From Metapseudomonas sp043392685 (GTDB taxonomy: Bacteria > Pseudomonadota > Gammaproteobacteria > Pseudomonadales > Pseudomonadaceae): a stretch of DNA of 64,000 nucleotides. The stretch lies in the NCBI GenBank assembly GCA_043392685.1, contig JBHZGM010000001.1; one strand, 5' to 3'. Position numbers and translations under genes: made by a program. The notes under the pieces were generated by a model that had not been told where the DNA came from, did no database searches, and saw nothing but the letters and a program-made list of their open reading frames with translations. The stretch's first letter is position 1. Every line of letters starts with the position of its first letter. This document shows positions 7,854 to 17,300 of this stretch, piece by piece.

Positions 7854-7929
7854 TGGTGGGTGATGACGGGATCGAACCGCCGACCCTCTGCTTGTAAGGC
7901 AGATGCTCTCCCGGCTGAGCTAATCACCC
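7854..7929 (-). tRNA. tRNA-Val (TAC), copy 2
   Basis: 76-nt cloverleaf identical to the copy at 7616-7691, offset by exactly 238 bp. Anticodon TAC, encoded CCA. First gene of the tRNA transcription unit, so the promoter should lie in 7930-8000 on the minus strand. Confidence 0.97.
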
Positions 7930-8088
7930 TTCACTCTCGAAGTGGGGCGCATTCTAGAGAGGTATCCGAACCCTGGCAAGCCCCTTTTGAAAAAAAATTC
8001 TCAGGCCTTCCAAAGGCTTAGCTCAGGGTTGAGCCCGACGCCTCCCGGTGAGAATAATGCGCGCTTTGTGTCCGGAGGTTTTCCCCCT

Positions 8089-9009
8089 ATGTGGTTTCGC
8101 AACCTGCTTGTCTATCGCCTCACCCAGGATCTGAATATCGATGCCGAGGCGCTGGAAGCCGCGCTGGCAACCAAGCCGGCCCGGCCCTGTGCCAGCCAGG
8201 AGCTGACCACCTACGGTTTCGTGGCGCCCTTCGGCAAGGGCGCGGATGCGCCGCTGGTGCACGTGAGCGAGGGCTTCTTCCTGATCGCCGCGCGCAAGGA
8301 AGAGCGCATTCTGCCGGGCAGCGTGGTGCGCGATGCCCTCAAGGAGAAGGTCGACCAGATCGAAACCGAGCAGATGCGCAAGGTCTACAAGAAGGAACGC
8401 GACCAGTTGAAGGACGAGATTGTCCAGACCTTCCTGCCCCGCGCCTTCATCCGCAAGTCCACCACCTTCGCCGCCATCGCCCCGGCCCAGGGACTGATCC
8501 TGGTGGACGCTTCCAGCCCGAAGCGCGCCGAGGACCTGCTTTCCACCCTGCGTGAGGCCATCGGCTCGCTGCCGGTGCGCCCGGCCTCGGTGAAGATCGC
8601 CCCCACCGCCACCCTCACCCAGTGGGTCCAGACCCAGGAAGCCGCCAGCGACTTCTACGTGCTGGACGAGTGCGAACTGCGCGATACCGACGAAGACGGC
8701 GGCGTGGTGCGCTGCAAGCGCCAGGACCTGACCAGCGACGAAATCCAGCTGCACCTGACCTCCGGCAAGCTGGTCACCCAGCTGTCCCTGGCCTGGCAGG
8801 ACAAGCTGTCCTTCATCCTCGACGACAAGCTGGTAATCAAGCGCCTGCGCTTCGAGGACCTGCTGCAGGAGAAGGCCGAGCAGGACGGTGGCGAAGATGC
8901 CCTGAGCCAGCTCGACGCCAGCTTCACCCTGATGATGCTGACCCTGGTGGAGTTCATCCCCCAGCTCTTCGAAGCCCTCGGCGGCGAAGAGATTCCCCAG
9001 GGCATCTGA
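8089..9009 (+). CDS. rdgC: recombination-associated protein RdgC
   Basis: A 306-residue nucleoid-associated, non-specific double-stranded DNA-binding protein that forms a ring around DNA and restrains RecA in E. coli. The start MWFRNLLVYRLTQ is the family's characteristic N-terminus. Conserved segments include TYGFVAPFGKG, a region ending PRAFIRKSTTFAAI, and the C-terminal LTLVEFIPQLFEALGGE. Length matches the family (about 300). The ATG at 8089 has GGAGG 11 bases upstream; the open frame extends further up but lacks homology. Monocistronic. Confidence 0.95.
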   Translation: MWFRNLLVYRLTQDLNIDAEALEAALATKPARPCASQELTTYGFVAPFGKGADAPLVHVSEGFFLIAARKEERILPGSVVRDALKEKVDQIETEQMRKVYKKERDQLKDEIVQTFLPRAFIRKSTTFAAIAPAQGLILVDASSPKRAEDLLSTLREAIGSLPVRPASVKIAPTATLTQWVQTQEAASDFYVLDECELRDTDEDGGVVRCKRQDLTSDEIQLHLTSGKLVTQLSLAWQDKLSFILDDKLVIKRLRFEDLLQEKAEQDGGEDALSQLDASFTLMMLTLVEFIPQLFEALGGEEIPQGI

Positions 9010-9110
9010 CCCTGCCGCGCCGGCCCCGACCGGCGCACTCCTGCCTGGGCAGGTCCGTCGATCCCGGCGGACTTGCCCAGCCAGTCAAGATGTGCAAAAT
9101 ACTGCACAGC

Positions 9111-9158
9111 GTAAGGACGACCTTACCACTCTGCGAGTGATCACCGGGGACGGCCCCG
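9111..9158 (+). promoter_or_regulatory. guanidine-II (mini-ykkC) riboswitch
   Basis: Two short hairpins with the diagnostic ACGR tetraloops: GTAAGG-ACGA-CCTTAC (9111-9126) and CGGGG-ACGG-CCCCG (9145-9158), separated by 18 nt. This is the architecture of the mini-ykkC/guanidine-II class, in which guanidinium docks the two loops and frees the ribosome site. The Shine-Dalgarno TGGAG lies about 20 nt after hairpin 2 and just before the exporter ATG at 9189. A plausible promoter precedes it (TTGCCC at 9073, AAAATACT near 9097). Confidence 0.9.
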
Positions 9159-9188
9159 CCTCAACCTGTCGTCCATCTGGAGTTCACC

Positions 9189-9503
9189 ATGTCCTGGATC
9201 ATTCTCTTCTTCGCCGGCCTGTTCGAAGTGGGTTGGGCCGTAGGCCTGAAGTACACCGACGGTTTCAGCAAACCGCTGCCCACCGCCCTCACCGCCCTCG
9301 CCATGATTATCAGCCTTGGTCTGCTGGGCCTGGCCATGAAGGAGCTGCCGCTCGGCACCGCCTATGCCATCTGGACCGGCGTCGGCGCGGTCGGCACGGT
9401 GATCGCCGGGGTCATCCTGTTCGGCGAGTCGATGGCGCTGGTGCGCCTGCTCAGCGTCGCGCTGATCGTCGGCGGCCTGATCGGCCTCAAGCTCAGCCAC
9501 TGA
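9189..9503 (+). CDS. gdx: guanidinium exporter, SMR family (Gdx/SugE)
   Basis: A 104-residue four-helix small multidrug resistance protein that works as a dual-topology dimer, exchanging guanidinium for protons across the inner membrane. The central glutamate is E13 (FFAGLFEVGWAVGLK). The four hydrophobic helices lie near 2-20, 30-50, 57-78 and 84-102, and the C-terminus is very short, as usual. Assignment to guanidinium export rather than broad drug export rests on the SugE-type sequence and on the guanidine-II riboswitch directly upstream. Older name sugE. Confidence 0.93.
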   Translation: MSWIILFFAGLFEVGWAVGLKYTDGFSKPLPTALTALAMIISLGLLGLAMKELPLGTAYAIWTGVGAVGTVIAGVILFGESMALVRLLSVALIVGGLIGLKLSH

Positions 9504-9520
9504 CCGGCCACCCTGAAACG

Positions 9521-9546
9521 AACAGCCCGCCAATTGGCGGGCTGTT
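9521..9546. terminator. bidirectional terminator between gdx and the acyltransferase gene
   Basis: Perfect 11-bp stem AACAGCCCGCC/GGCGGGCTGTT with AATT loop, T-rich on the right (TTTCATT) and A-rich on the left (GAAACG). It can therefore stop gdx on plus and the convergent gene on minus. Confidence 0.85.
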
Positions 9547-9550
9547 TCAT

Positions 9551-11425
9551 TCAGCGGGCATCCCCCCGCAATTCGGCCACCTGCAACTGCAAGGTCTGCC
9601 GATCGGCCAGTTCCGGCGACAGGGGCGCACCGGCCACCAGACGGATGCGCGACCAGAATCGCTTGAAGAGCCCCTTGGCCGGGTCGCGGCTGAAGAAGCT
9701 GCCCCAGAGCCCCTGCAACGCCATGGGAATCACCGGCACCGGGTTTTCCTCGAGGATGCGTTCGATGCCGCTCTTGAACTCGTTCAGCTCGCCATCGCCA
9801 GTCAGCTTGCCCTCGGGGAAGATGCACACCACTTCGCCGTTGCGCAGGTACTCGGCGATCTTCTTGAAGGCCGCGTCGTACACCAGCAGGTCCTCGTGGC
9901 GCGCGGCGATGGGCACCGTCCCGGCGGTGCGGAAGATGAAGTTCAGCACCGGCAGCTGGTAGATCTTGTAGTACATGACGAAGCGCACCGGCCGCCGCAC
10001 CGCGCCGCCGATCAGCAGCGCATCGACGAAGGACACGTGGTTGCACACCAGCACCGCCGGGCCTTCTTCGGGAATCGCTTCCAGGCCCTTGTGCTCCACG
10101 CGGTACATGGAATGGCCCAACAGCCAGACCAGGAAGCGCATGGTGAACTCGGGAACGATCTTGAAGATGTAGCTGTTCACCGCGATGTTCATCAGCGACA
10201 CCACCAGGAACAACTCGGGAATCGACAGCCCGGCGACGCTGAGGAAAAGGATCGAGACGACGGCCGACACCACCATGAACAAGGCATTGAGGATGTTGTT
10301 CGCGGCGATCACCCGGGCCCGCTCGTTCTCCGCCGTGCGCGCCTGGATCAGCGCGTAGAGCGGCACGATGTAGAAGCCGCCGAACAGGCCGATGCCGAGG
10401 ATGTCGCCGAGGATCAGCCAGGCCTGGCCGTGGCCCAGCAGCGCCAGCCAGTCGTGCGGCGCCGCGCCCTGCGGGAATTCGCCGGAATGCCACCAGAGCA
10501 GCAGGCCGAACAGGGTCAGGCCGATGGAGCCGAACGGCACCAGGCCGATCTCCACTTTGCCGCCCGAAAGGCGCTCGCAGAGCATCGAGCCCATGGCGAT
10601 CCCCACCGAGAACACGGTGAGGATCAGCGTCACCACGCTCTCGTCGCCATGTAGCAGTTCCTTGGCATAGGCCGGGATCTGCGTCAGATACACCGCGCCG
10701 AGGAACCAGAACCAGGAGTTACCCACCAGCGAGCGCGACACCGACGGCCGCTGGCCCAGCCCCAGGCGCATGATCTGCCAGGACTGGCGGAAGATGTTCC
10801 AGTCCAGTTTCAGTGCCGGCAGCGCCGCCGCCGCCCGGGGAATGCCCCGGCTGGCGAGATAGCCCAGGCTCGCGGTGAAGACGATGGCGCAAGCCACCAC
10901 CGGCTCGTAGCGTTCGACGGACATCATGACGCCGGCGCTGATGGTGCCGGCGAGGATGGCCAGGAAGGTGCCCATTTCCACCAGGGCGTTGCCCCCCACC
11001 AGCTCATCCTCCCGCAGCACCTGCGGCAGGATCGAATACTTCACCGGGCCGAACAGCGCCGAGTGGGTGCCCATGGCGAACAGTGCCAGGAACAGCAGCG
11101 GCAGGCTGTCGAAGAAGAAACCCAGCGCCCCCACCGCCATGATCGCCACTTCGGCCAGCTTGATCGCGCGGATCAGCGCGTCCTTGGCGAACTTCTCGCC
11201 GAACTGTCCACCCAGGGCCGAGAACAGGAAGAACGGCAGGATGAACAGCAGCGCGCAGAGGTTGGTGAAGATGCTCTTGTCGCCAGAGATGGCGAGCTTG
11301 TAGAGGATGGCGAGGATCAGCGACTGCTTGAAGATGTTGTCGTTGAAGGCGCCGAGCAATTGGGTCACGAAGAACGGCAGGAACCGCCGCGTGCCCAGCA
11401 GGGCGAATTGCGAGTGTTGGCTCAT
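9551..11425 (-). CDS. MFS lysophospholipid transporter fused to 1-acylglycerol-phosphate acyltransferase
   Basis: A 624-residue inner-membrane fusion. Residues about 1-410 form an LplT-like major-facilitator domain with twelve predicted helices (starting FLPFFVTQLLGAFNDNIFKQ). Residues about 430-620 are a PlsC-type acyltransferase with the catalytic NHVSFVD (H-x4-D) and FPEG motifs. By analogy with LplT-Aas it probably flips lysophospholipids inward and re-acylates them, but unlike Aas it lacks an acyl-ACP synthetase domain. The ATG at 11425 follows AAGGAAG. Open sequence continues upstream without homology. The gene stops 5 bases from a shared terminator. Confidence 0.88.
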   Translation of the reverse strand: MSQHSQFALLGTRRFLPFFVTQLLGAFNDNIFKQSLILAILYKLAISGDKSIFTNLCALLFILPFFLFSALGGQFGEKFAKDALIRAIKLAEVAIMAVGALGFFFDSLPLLFLALFAMGTHSALFGPVKYSILPQVLREDELVGGNALVEMGTFLAILAGTISAGVMMSVERYEPVVACAIVFTASLGYLASRGIPRAAAALPALKLDWNIFRQSWQIMRLGLGQRPSVSRSLVGNSWFWFLGAVYLTQIPAYAKELLHGDESVVTLILTVFSVGIAMGSMLCERLSGGKVEIGLVPFGSIGLTLFGLLLWWHSGEFPQGAAPHDWLALLGHGQAWLILGDILGIGLFGGFYIVPLYALIQARTAENERARVIAANNILNALFMVVSAVVSILFLSVAGLSIPELFLVVSLMNIAVNSYIFKIVPEFTMRFLVWLLGHSMYRVEHKGLEAIPEEGPAVLVCNHVSFVDALLIGGAVRRPVRFVMYYKIYQLPVLNFIFRTAGTVPIAARHEDLLVYDAAFKKIAEYLRNGEVVCIFPEGKLTGDGELNEFKSGIERILEENPVPVIPMALQGLWGSFFSRDPAKGLFKRFWSRIRLVAGAPLSPELADRQTLQLQVAELRGDAR

Positions 11426-11540
11426 CTTCCTTGGTACCTGGTGATTGGCTGGAAACCGCACGTCGCTGATTGGACAGCAGGACCATGGCCGAAAGCCACA
11501 TCTACCAGGAAGATGTTTGCGCGAATTCGCAGGTGTCTCC

Positions 11541-11640
11541 GTGTAGGAGAATTCATTCGCCAAGGGCAGCGAAGCTCCCCCCCTGCAGAATCGAAGGGCG
11601 CACCTGCGGTCCGCGTGGCGATTGAAATCGCCCCTTCTAC
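11541..11640. repeat. REPIN: two inverted REP units
   Basis: The left unit has the core GAATTCATTCGCCAAGGG (near 11549). The right unit, in opposite orientation, reads GGCGATTGAAATCGCCCC (11617-11634). Same family as the elements at 17961-18056 and 19928-20025. It fills most of the 231-bp gap between azlD and the acyltransferase gene. Confidence 0.78.
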
Positions 11641-11656
11641 AAACCCGTTTCCCGAT

Positions 11657-11986
11657 TCAGATCGGCAACTGCCCCAGCGCCCAGCGCAGCAGGAAGAACA
11701 GCACCAGGCCACCGAGGATGGTCGCCAGCAGGTGACGGCTCAGGGAGGCGATCAGGATGGCGCCGAGGCCCGCCAGCAGGTAGGCGTTATCCAGCGCCAG
11801 ATGCAGGTTCTGGCCATCGGGCATCAGCATTCCCGGCACCACGATGGCGGTGAGCACGGCGGTTGGCACGTAGTGCAGACCCTGGCGCACCACCGGGGGA
11901 AAGCTCAGGTTCGGCCAGGCGAACAGGCTGTAGCGGATGGCGAAGGTAATGGCCGCCATGCCGAGAATCAGGCTCCAGGCTTGCAC
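11657..11986 (-). CDS. azlD: branched-chain amino acid exporter small subunit AzlD
   Basis: A 109-residue membrane protein with four hydrophobic segments (AzlD/YgaH family). It is the small partner of AzlC; together they export branched-chain amino acids. The GTG start at 11986 is preceded by GGGAGGA and lies inside the end of azlC, overlapping it by 19 bases, the usual coupled arrangement. Distal gene of the GNAT-AraC-azlC-azlD run on the minus strand. Confidence 0.86.
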   Translation of the reverse strand: MQAWSLILGMAAITFAIRYSLFAWPNLSFPPVVRQGLHYVPTAVLTAIVVPGMLMPDGQNLHLALDNAYLLAGLGAILIASLSRHLLATILGGLVLFFLLRWALGQLPI

Positions 11987-12699
11987 GAGATGTCCTCCCG
12001 GATCAGATCGAGGCGATAACGATGTTCCAGCACCACGCCCACGGCGATGCCGCAGAGGGCCGCGGCCATCAGGCCCAGCTTGTACGGCAGGCCCTGGCAG
12101 GCCAGCGCCACCGCGCCAGCCACCAGTGCGGCGGCCACCTGCGGCTTGTTGCGCAACATGGGCACGACAATGCCGATGAAGGTGGCGAGCATGGCGAAGT
12201 CCAGGCCCCATGCCGCCAGGTTGGGCACCGCCTGGCCGAAGAGCACGCCCACCAGGGTGCACAACTGCCAGTTCAGGTACATGGCCAGGGCGGCGCCGAG
12301 GAAGTACCAGTGCTTGTGCGGCGAATCGTCCTTCTCGGCGTAGCGGTGCTGCACCACGGCGAAGGCTTCGTCGGTCAGCCAGAAGGCCAGCGGCATCCGC
12401 CAGCGGGCAGGCAGGTGGCGCACGAAGGGCTGCAGGGTGGCGCTGTAGAGGGCATGGCGCAGATTGACCACGAAGGTGGTCAGCAGGACCACCGCGGCCC
12501 CGGCGCCGCCGCTGAGCAGGGTGATCGCGATGAACTGGGACGAACCGGCGAACACCAGCATCGACATGCCGATGGCCTGCCAGGCGGACAGCCCGGCACC
12601 GCCCGCGAGCGTGCCGAAGATGATGCCGAACGGGATGGCGCCGACGATCATCGGGACGATGTCGCGGGCGCCGTGGATGAACTCAGTGATACGGGACAT
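11968..12699 (-). CDS. azlC: branched-chain amino acid permease AzlC
   Basis: A 243-residue inner-membrane protein with about eight hydrophobic helices, the large subunit of the AzlCD exporter. Family landmarks are VPMIVGAIPFGIIFG near the start, the segment SSQFIA and NLRHALYSATLQP, followed by FWLTDEAFAV. The ATG at 12699 has AAGGAGG at optimal distance. It lies 36 bases downstream of an AraC-type regulator, which is the likely controller (inference). Confidence 0.92.
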   Translation of the reverse strand: MSRITEFIHGARDIVPMIVGAIPFGIIFGTLAGGAGLSAWQAIGMSMLVFAGSSQFIAITLLSGGAGAAVVLLTTFVVNLRHALYSATLQPFVRHLPARWRMPLAFWLTDEAFAVVQHRYAEKDDSPHKHWYFLGAALAMYLNWQLCTLVGVLFGQAVPNLAAWGLDFAMLATFIGIVVPMLRNKPQVAAALVAGAVALACQGLPYKLGLMAAALCGIAVGVVLEHRYRLDLIREDISCKPGA

Positions 12700-12735
12700 G
12701 CGGCCTCCTTGTCCCGGAAGGCTAGCGGACGGCCG

Positions 12736-13578
12736 TCAATGGGTCTTGAACGATCTTGCGCAGGCGTTGCGGTATTCGCCCGGTCCCACGCCATAGGCCT
12801 GCTTGAACTGGCGGGTCAGGTGGCTCTGGTCGGCAAAGCCCAGCTGGGCCGCCACGCCGGCGGGCTCGCAACCGGCCTTGAGCAGGGCACGGGCCTGGTC
12901 CAGACGCTGCTGTTTGAGCCAGGCATGCGGCGGCATGCCAGTGGCGCGACGGAAGGTGCGGGCGAAATGGAATGGCGAAAGCCTTACCGCGGCGGCCAGT
13001 TCCTCCAGGGACGGCGGCTCGGCCAGGCGTTCGCGCAGCAACTCCTTGGCACGCAGCACGGCCAGGGGCTCGCGACCCGGGGCGCCGGGCTCCGGCAGCC
13101 GGGCATGGCGACGGAACAGCGCCAGCAGGGCCTCGCGCCAGGCGGTCTGTTGCTCCAGGGCACAGGCATTGGCCTCCAGCAACCGATGGAGATAGGTGAA
13201 CATCCGCACCAGATCGGCATCGTGGTGAACGCTACCGATGAAGGCCGGCATTCCCGCCAGCGGCAGTTCGAGTTCTTCCAGGGCGCTGCGCACCTGGGCG
13301 ATATCAGGATAGAACACCCGGTAGCGCCAGCCGTCGTCGTGCCCCTTGGAGCCGGTGTGCACCTCATCCGGGTTGATCAGCGCCAGGCTGCCGGCACCGG
13401 CCAGGTGATCGACGCCACGATAGCGGTAGCGCTCAGCGCCCGCCTCCACCACGGCGATCACATAGCCGTCGTGCACATGGGGCGCGAAGCGATGTTCGAT
13501 ATAGCGCGCAGACAGCAGCTCCAGGCCATCCAGATGGCCCGCCTGCCAGAAATGCGCGTCTTCCCTCTGCCCGCCCAT
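12736..13578 (-). CDS. AraC-family transcriptional regulator
   Basis: A 280-residue regulator with an N-terminal AraC-type cupin ligand-binding region (about 15-100; HVHDGYVIAVVEAG) and a C-terminal pair of helix-turn-helices (about 175-275; LSPFHFARTFRRATGMPPHAWLKQ and VAAQLGFADQSHLTRQFKQAYGVGPGEY). Position between a GNAT gene (stop 2 bases upstream) and azlCD suggests that it governs amino-acid export, as several AraC-azlCD pairs do. Confidence 0.9.
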   Translation of the reverse strand: MGGQREDAHFWQAGHLDGLELLSARYIEHRFAPHVHDGYVIAVVEAGAERYRYRGVDHLAGAGSLALINPDEVHTGSKGHDDGWRYRVFYPDIAQVRSALEELELPLAGMPAFIGSVHHDADLVRMFTYLHRLLEANACALEQQTAWREALLALFRRHARLPEPGAPGREPLAVLRAKELLRERLAEPPSLEELAAAVRLSPFHFARTFRRATGMPPHAWLKQQRLDQARALLKAGCEPAGVAAQLGFADQSHLTRQFKQAYGVGPGEYRNACARSFKTH

Positions 13579-13580
13579 GG

Positions 13581-14150
13581 CTATGCGCTGAACAGCGCCT
13601 CCAGGCGTTGCTTCACGTCCGGCCAGTCGCGGTCGGTGATGCTGTAGAGCACGCTGTCGTCGAGCCGGCCGTCCGCCAGACGGCGATGGTTGCGCAGCAC
13701 ACCCTCACGCTGGGCGCCGAGTTTCTCGATGGCGCGCTGGGAGCGCAGGTTGCTGGCGGCGGTCTTCAGTTGCACCCGCACCAGCTGCCATTCCTCGAAG
13801 GCGTGGCGCAGCATCAGGTACTTGATCGAGGCGTTCAGGCCACTGCCATGCTCGCCGGCGGCCAGCCAGGTCCAGCCGATCTCGGCGGCCGGCAGGCTGG
13901 GCATGAAATCGGAAAAGCGCGTGGTGCCCACCAGGTTGTCGCCCAGACGGATGGCGAAGACTACCGCCTGCCCTTCCCGCTGGGCAGCCACAGCCTGGCG
14001 ATACCAGTCGGGCCGCAGCGGACCGTTCATGTACACCAGGGCTTCGCGATTGGCTTCGGCCAGGGTCACCAGCACCGGGATATCGGCCTCCGCCAGCGGT
14101 TCGAGGCGCAAGGCGCCGCGCTGCAGGGTGACCGGTTGTGGATTGAACAT
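13581..14150 (-). CDS. GNAT N-acetyltransferase, RimJ/RimL type
   Basis: A 189-residue acetyl-CoA-dependent acetyltransferase of the RimJ/RimL-like Acetyltransf_3 class. The N-terminus reads LRLEPLAEADIPVLVTLAEANRE; the acetyl-CoA pyrophosphate-binding loop and helix lie around AFEEWQLVRVQLKTAASNLRSQRAIEKLGAQREG. The target (protein N-terminus or small molecule) cannot be read from sequence. The ATG at 14150 follows GAGGAGGGCGC. First gene of the probable GNAT-AraC-azlCD operon, with 2 bases to the AraC start. Confidence 0.88.
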   Translation of the reverse strand: MFNPQPVTLQRGALRLEPLAEADIPVLVTLAEANREALVYMNGPLRPDWYRQAVAAQREGQAVVFAIRLGDNLVGTTRFSDFMPSLPAAEIGWTWLAAGEHGSGLNASIKYLMLRHAFEEWQLVRVQLKTAASNLRSQRAIEKLGAQREGVLRNHRRLADGRLDDSVLYSITDRDWPDVKQRLEALFSA

Positions 14151-14398
14151 CTGCGCCCTCCTCAGGCGAAAGAACCCTGCCGGATGAGTACGTCGCGCCA
14201 AGCGAATTGCCGTGCAGGTGCCCGCGCAAAAAACCGGACGGCGCGGGTGAACGAGCACGCTAACAGCCCCGGTGCGGGCGCTCAAGAGCGCCTGCGACCT
14301 TGGTCGCAGCCGCCTGACGAATTGCCGACTTTGATGCGAAACTGCGGGAAGCCGAATTTTCGCGGGCCTCCCCCGCCACCGTACCAACCGGAGTCGCA

Positions 14399-17300
14399 AT
14401 GTCGCTGTCCAGCGGGCTGATCGCCACGGTCGCCTTCCTCTATATGGCCATCCTCTTCGCCATAGCCTTCTACGGCGACCGCCGCAGTGCGCCGCTGTCC
14501 CCGCGCCTGCGCGCCTGGGTCTACAGCCTGTCGCTGGCGGTCTACTGCACCAGCTGGACCTTCTTCGGCGCCGTTGGCCAGGCCGCCGGACAGGTCTGGA
14601 ACTTCCTGCCCATCTACCTCGGCCCGATACTCCTGCTGCTGCTGGCACCCTGGGTGGTGCAGAAGATGGTGCTCATCAGCAAGCAGGAGAACATCACCTC
14701 CATCGCCGACTTCATCGCCGCGCGCTATGGCAAGTCCCAGACCCTGGCGGTGGTGGTGGCGCTGATCTGCCTGGTCAGCGTGCTGCCCTACATCGCCCTG
14801 CAGCTCAAGGGCATCGTCCTCGGGGTGAACCTGCTGATCGGCTCCGGCGCCGACTCCTCCGGCACCCGCGCCCAGGACACGGCGCTGATCGTGTCCCTGG
14901 TGCTGGCCCTGTTCACCATCCTCTTCGGCACCCGCAACCTCGACGCCACCGAGCACCACCGCGGCATGGTGCTGGCGATCGCCTTCGAATCCCTGGTCAA
15001 GCTTCTGGCTTTCCTCGCGGTGGGCGCCTACGTCACCTTCGGCCTGTTCGACGGCTTCGACGACCTGTTCGAGCGCGCCCGCAATGCCCCGCAGCTGGAG
15101 CACTACTGGTCGCAGTCCATGGACTGGTCCTCGCTGCTGGTGCAGACCGGCGTCGCCATGCTCGCCATCATCTGCCTGCCCCGGCAGTTCCACGTCACCG
15201 TGGTGGAGAACATCGAACCCCGCGACCTGCGCCAGGCGCGCTGGGTGTTCCCGATCTACCTCGCCCTGGCCGCCCTGTTCGTCGTGCCCATCGCCCTGGC
15301 CGGACAGATGCTGCTGCCCGGCGGCGTGATGCCGGACTCCTTCGTCATCAGCCTACCGCTGGCCGAGGCCCATCCGACCCTGGCGCTGCTGGCCTTCATC
15401 GGCGGCGCCTCGGCGGCCACCGGCATGGTGATCGTCGAAGCCGTGGCGCTGTCGACCATGGTCTCCAACGACATGCTGCTGCCCTGGCTGCTGCGCCGGC
15501 AGAACGCCGAACGGCCGTTCGAGGCATTCCGCCACTGGATGCTCTCGGTACGCCGGGTGAGCATCGTGGTGATCATCCTGCTGGGTTACGTCAGCTACCG
15601 CCTGCTGGGTTCCACCGCGAGCCTGGCGACCATCGGCCAGATCGCCTTCGCCTCCATCGCCCAGCTCGGCCCGGCGATGATCGGCGCGCTGTTCTGGAAA
15701 CAGGCCAACCGTCGCGGCGTGTTCGCCGGCCTCGCCGCCGGCGCCGCGCTCTGGGCCTACACCCTGGTGCTGCCGGTGATGGCGCGTGGCCTGGGCTGGC
15801 CGCTGGAGAACTTCCCGGGCCTGACCTGGATGATGAACAACCCCCTGAACCTGCCCATCGATCCACTGACCCAGGGCGTAGTGCTGTCCCTGGCCGGCAA
15901 CTGGATCCTCTTCGCCTGGGTATCGGTGTTCTCCCGCACCCGCGTGTCCGAACACTGGCAGGCCAGCCGCTTCATCGGCCAGCAAGTGTCCGCGCGTTCC
16001 AGTTCCCGCACCCTGCTGGCGGTGCAGGTGGACGACCTGCTGATGCTGGCTTCGCGCTTTGTCGGCGAAGAACGCGCACAGCAGAGCTTCGTCCGCTTCG
16101 CCTATCGCCTGGGCATCAGCTTCAACCCGGCGCAGAACGCCAACCAGGACTGGATCACCCACACCGAACGCCTGCTCGCCGGCGTACTCGGCGCCTCCTC
16201 GGCGCGGGCCGTGGTGAAGGCGGCCATCGAAGGCCGCGAGATGCAGGTGGAAGACGTGGTGCGCATCGCCGACGAAGCCTCGGAGGTGCTGGAGTTCAAC
16301 CGCGCCCTGCTGCAGGGCGCCATCGAGAACATCACCCAGGGCATCAGCGTGGTGGACCAGTCGCTGCGCCTGGTGGCCTGGAACCGCCGCTACCTGGAAC
16401 TGTTCGACTACCCCGACGGGCTGATCAGCGTCGGCCGCCCCATCGCCGACATCATTCGCTACAACGCCGAACGCGGTCTGTGCGGCCCGGGCGAGGTGGA
16501 GTCCCATGTAGCCCGTCGCCTGTTCTGGATGCGCCAGGGCACGCCGCACACCTCCGAGCGCCTGTTCCCCAATGGCCGGGTGATCGAATTGATCGGCAAC
16601 CCCATGCCCGGCGGCGGCTTCGTCATGAGCTTCACCGACATTACCGCCTTCCGCCAGGCCGAGCGGGGGCTCAAGGACGCCAACGAAGGGCTGGAACAGC
16701 GGGTCGCCGAACGTACCCGCGAGCTGTCCAAGCTCAACCAGGCGCTTACCGAGGCCAAGGGCACCGCGGAAGCGGCCAACCAGTCCAAGACCCGCTTCCT
16801 CGCCGCCGTCAGCCACGACCTGATGCAGCCCTTGAACGCTGCGCGACTGTTCTCCGCCGCCCTCAGCCACCAGCAGGACGCGCTGCCCCCTGAGGCCCGC
16901 GAACTGGTGAACCACCTGGACAGCTCGCTACGTTCGGCCGAGGACCTGATCACCGACCTGCTGGACATCTCGCGCCTGGAAAGCGGCCGTGTGACCCCCG
17001 ACCGCAACGCCTTCCCCCTGGCCTCGCTGTTCGACACCCTCGGCGCCGAGTTCAAGGTGCTGGCCCAGGAGCAGGGCATGGACTTCCGCCTGCGTGGCAG
17101 CAAGCTGCGGGTAGAAAGCGACATGAAACTGCTGCGCCGGGTGCTGCAGAACTTCCTCACCAACGCCTTCCGCTATGCCAGGGGACGGGTGCTGCTGGGC
17201 GTGCGGCGCGACGGCAACAACCTGCGCCTGGAAGTCTGGGACCGTGGCCCGGGCATCCCGGAAGACAAGCGCAAGGTGATATTCGAGGAGTTCAAGCGCC

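Larger units (their letters stand above)
7484..7929 (-). repeat. tandem duplication of a tRNA-Val/tRNA-Asp/terminator unit
   Basis: Two units of Val tRNA, Asp tRNA and hairpin terminator lie head to tail with a period of 238 bp. The tRNAs and the 15-base spacer between them are identical in both units, and differences are confined to the terminator loop and flanks. The identity suggests a recent duplication or ongoing gene conversion. Confidence 0.9.

Noticed and set aside
9017..9036. Hairpin GCGCCGG/CCGGCGC after rdgC as terminator
   Set aside because: No T-run follows and a stronger reading is a short GC-rich dyad of no clear role.
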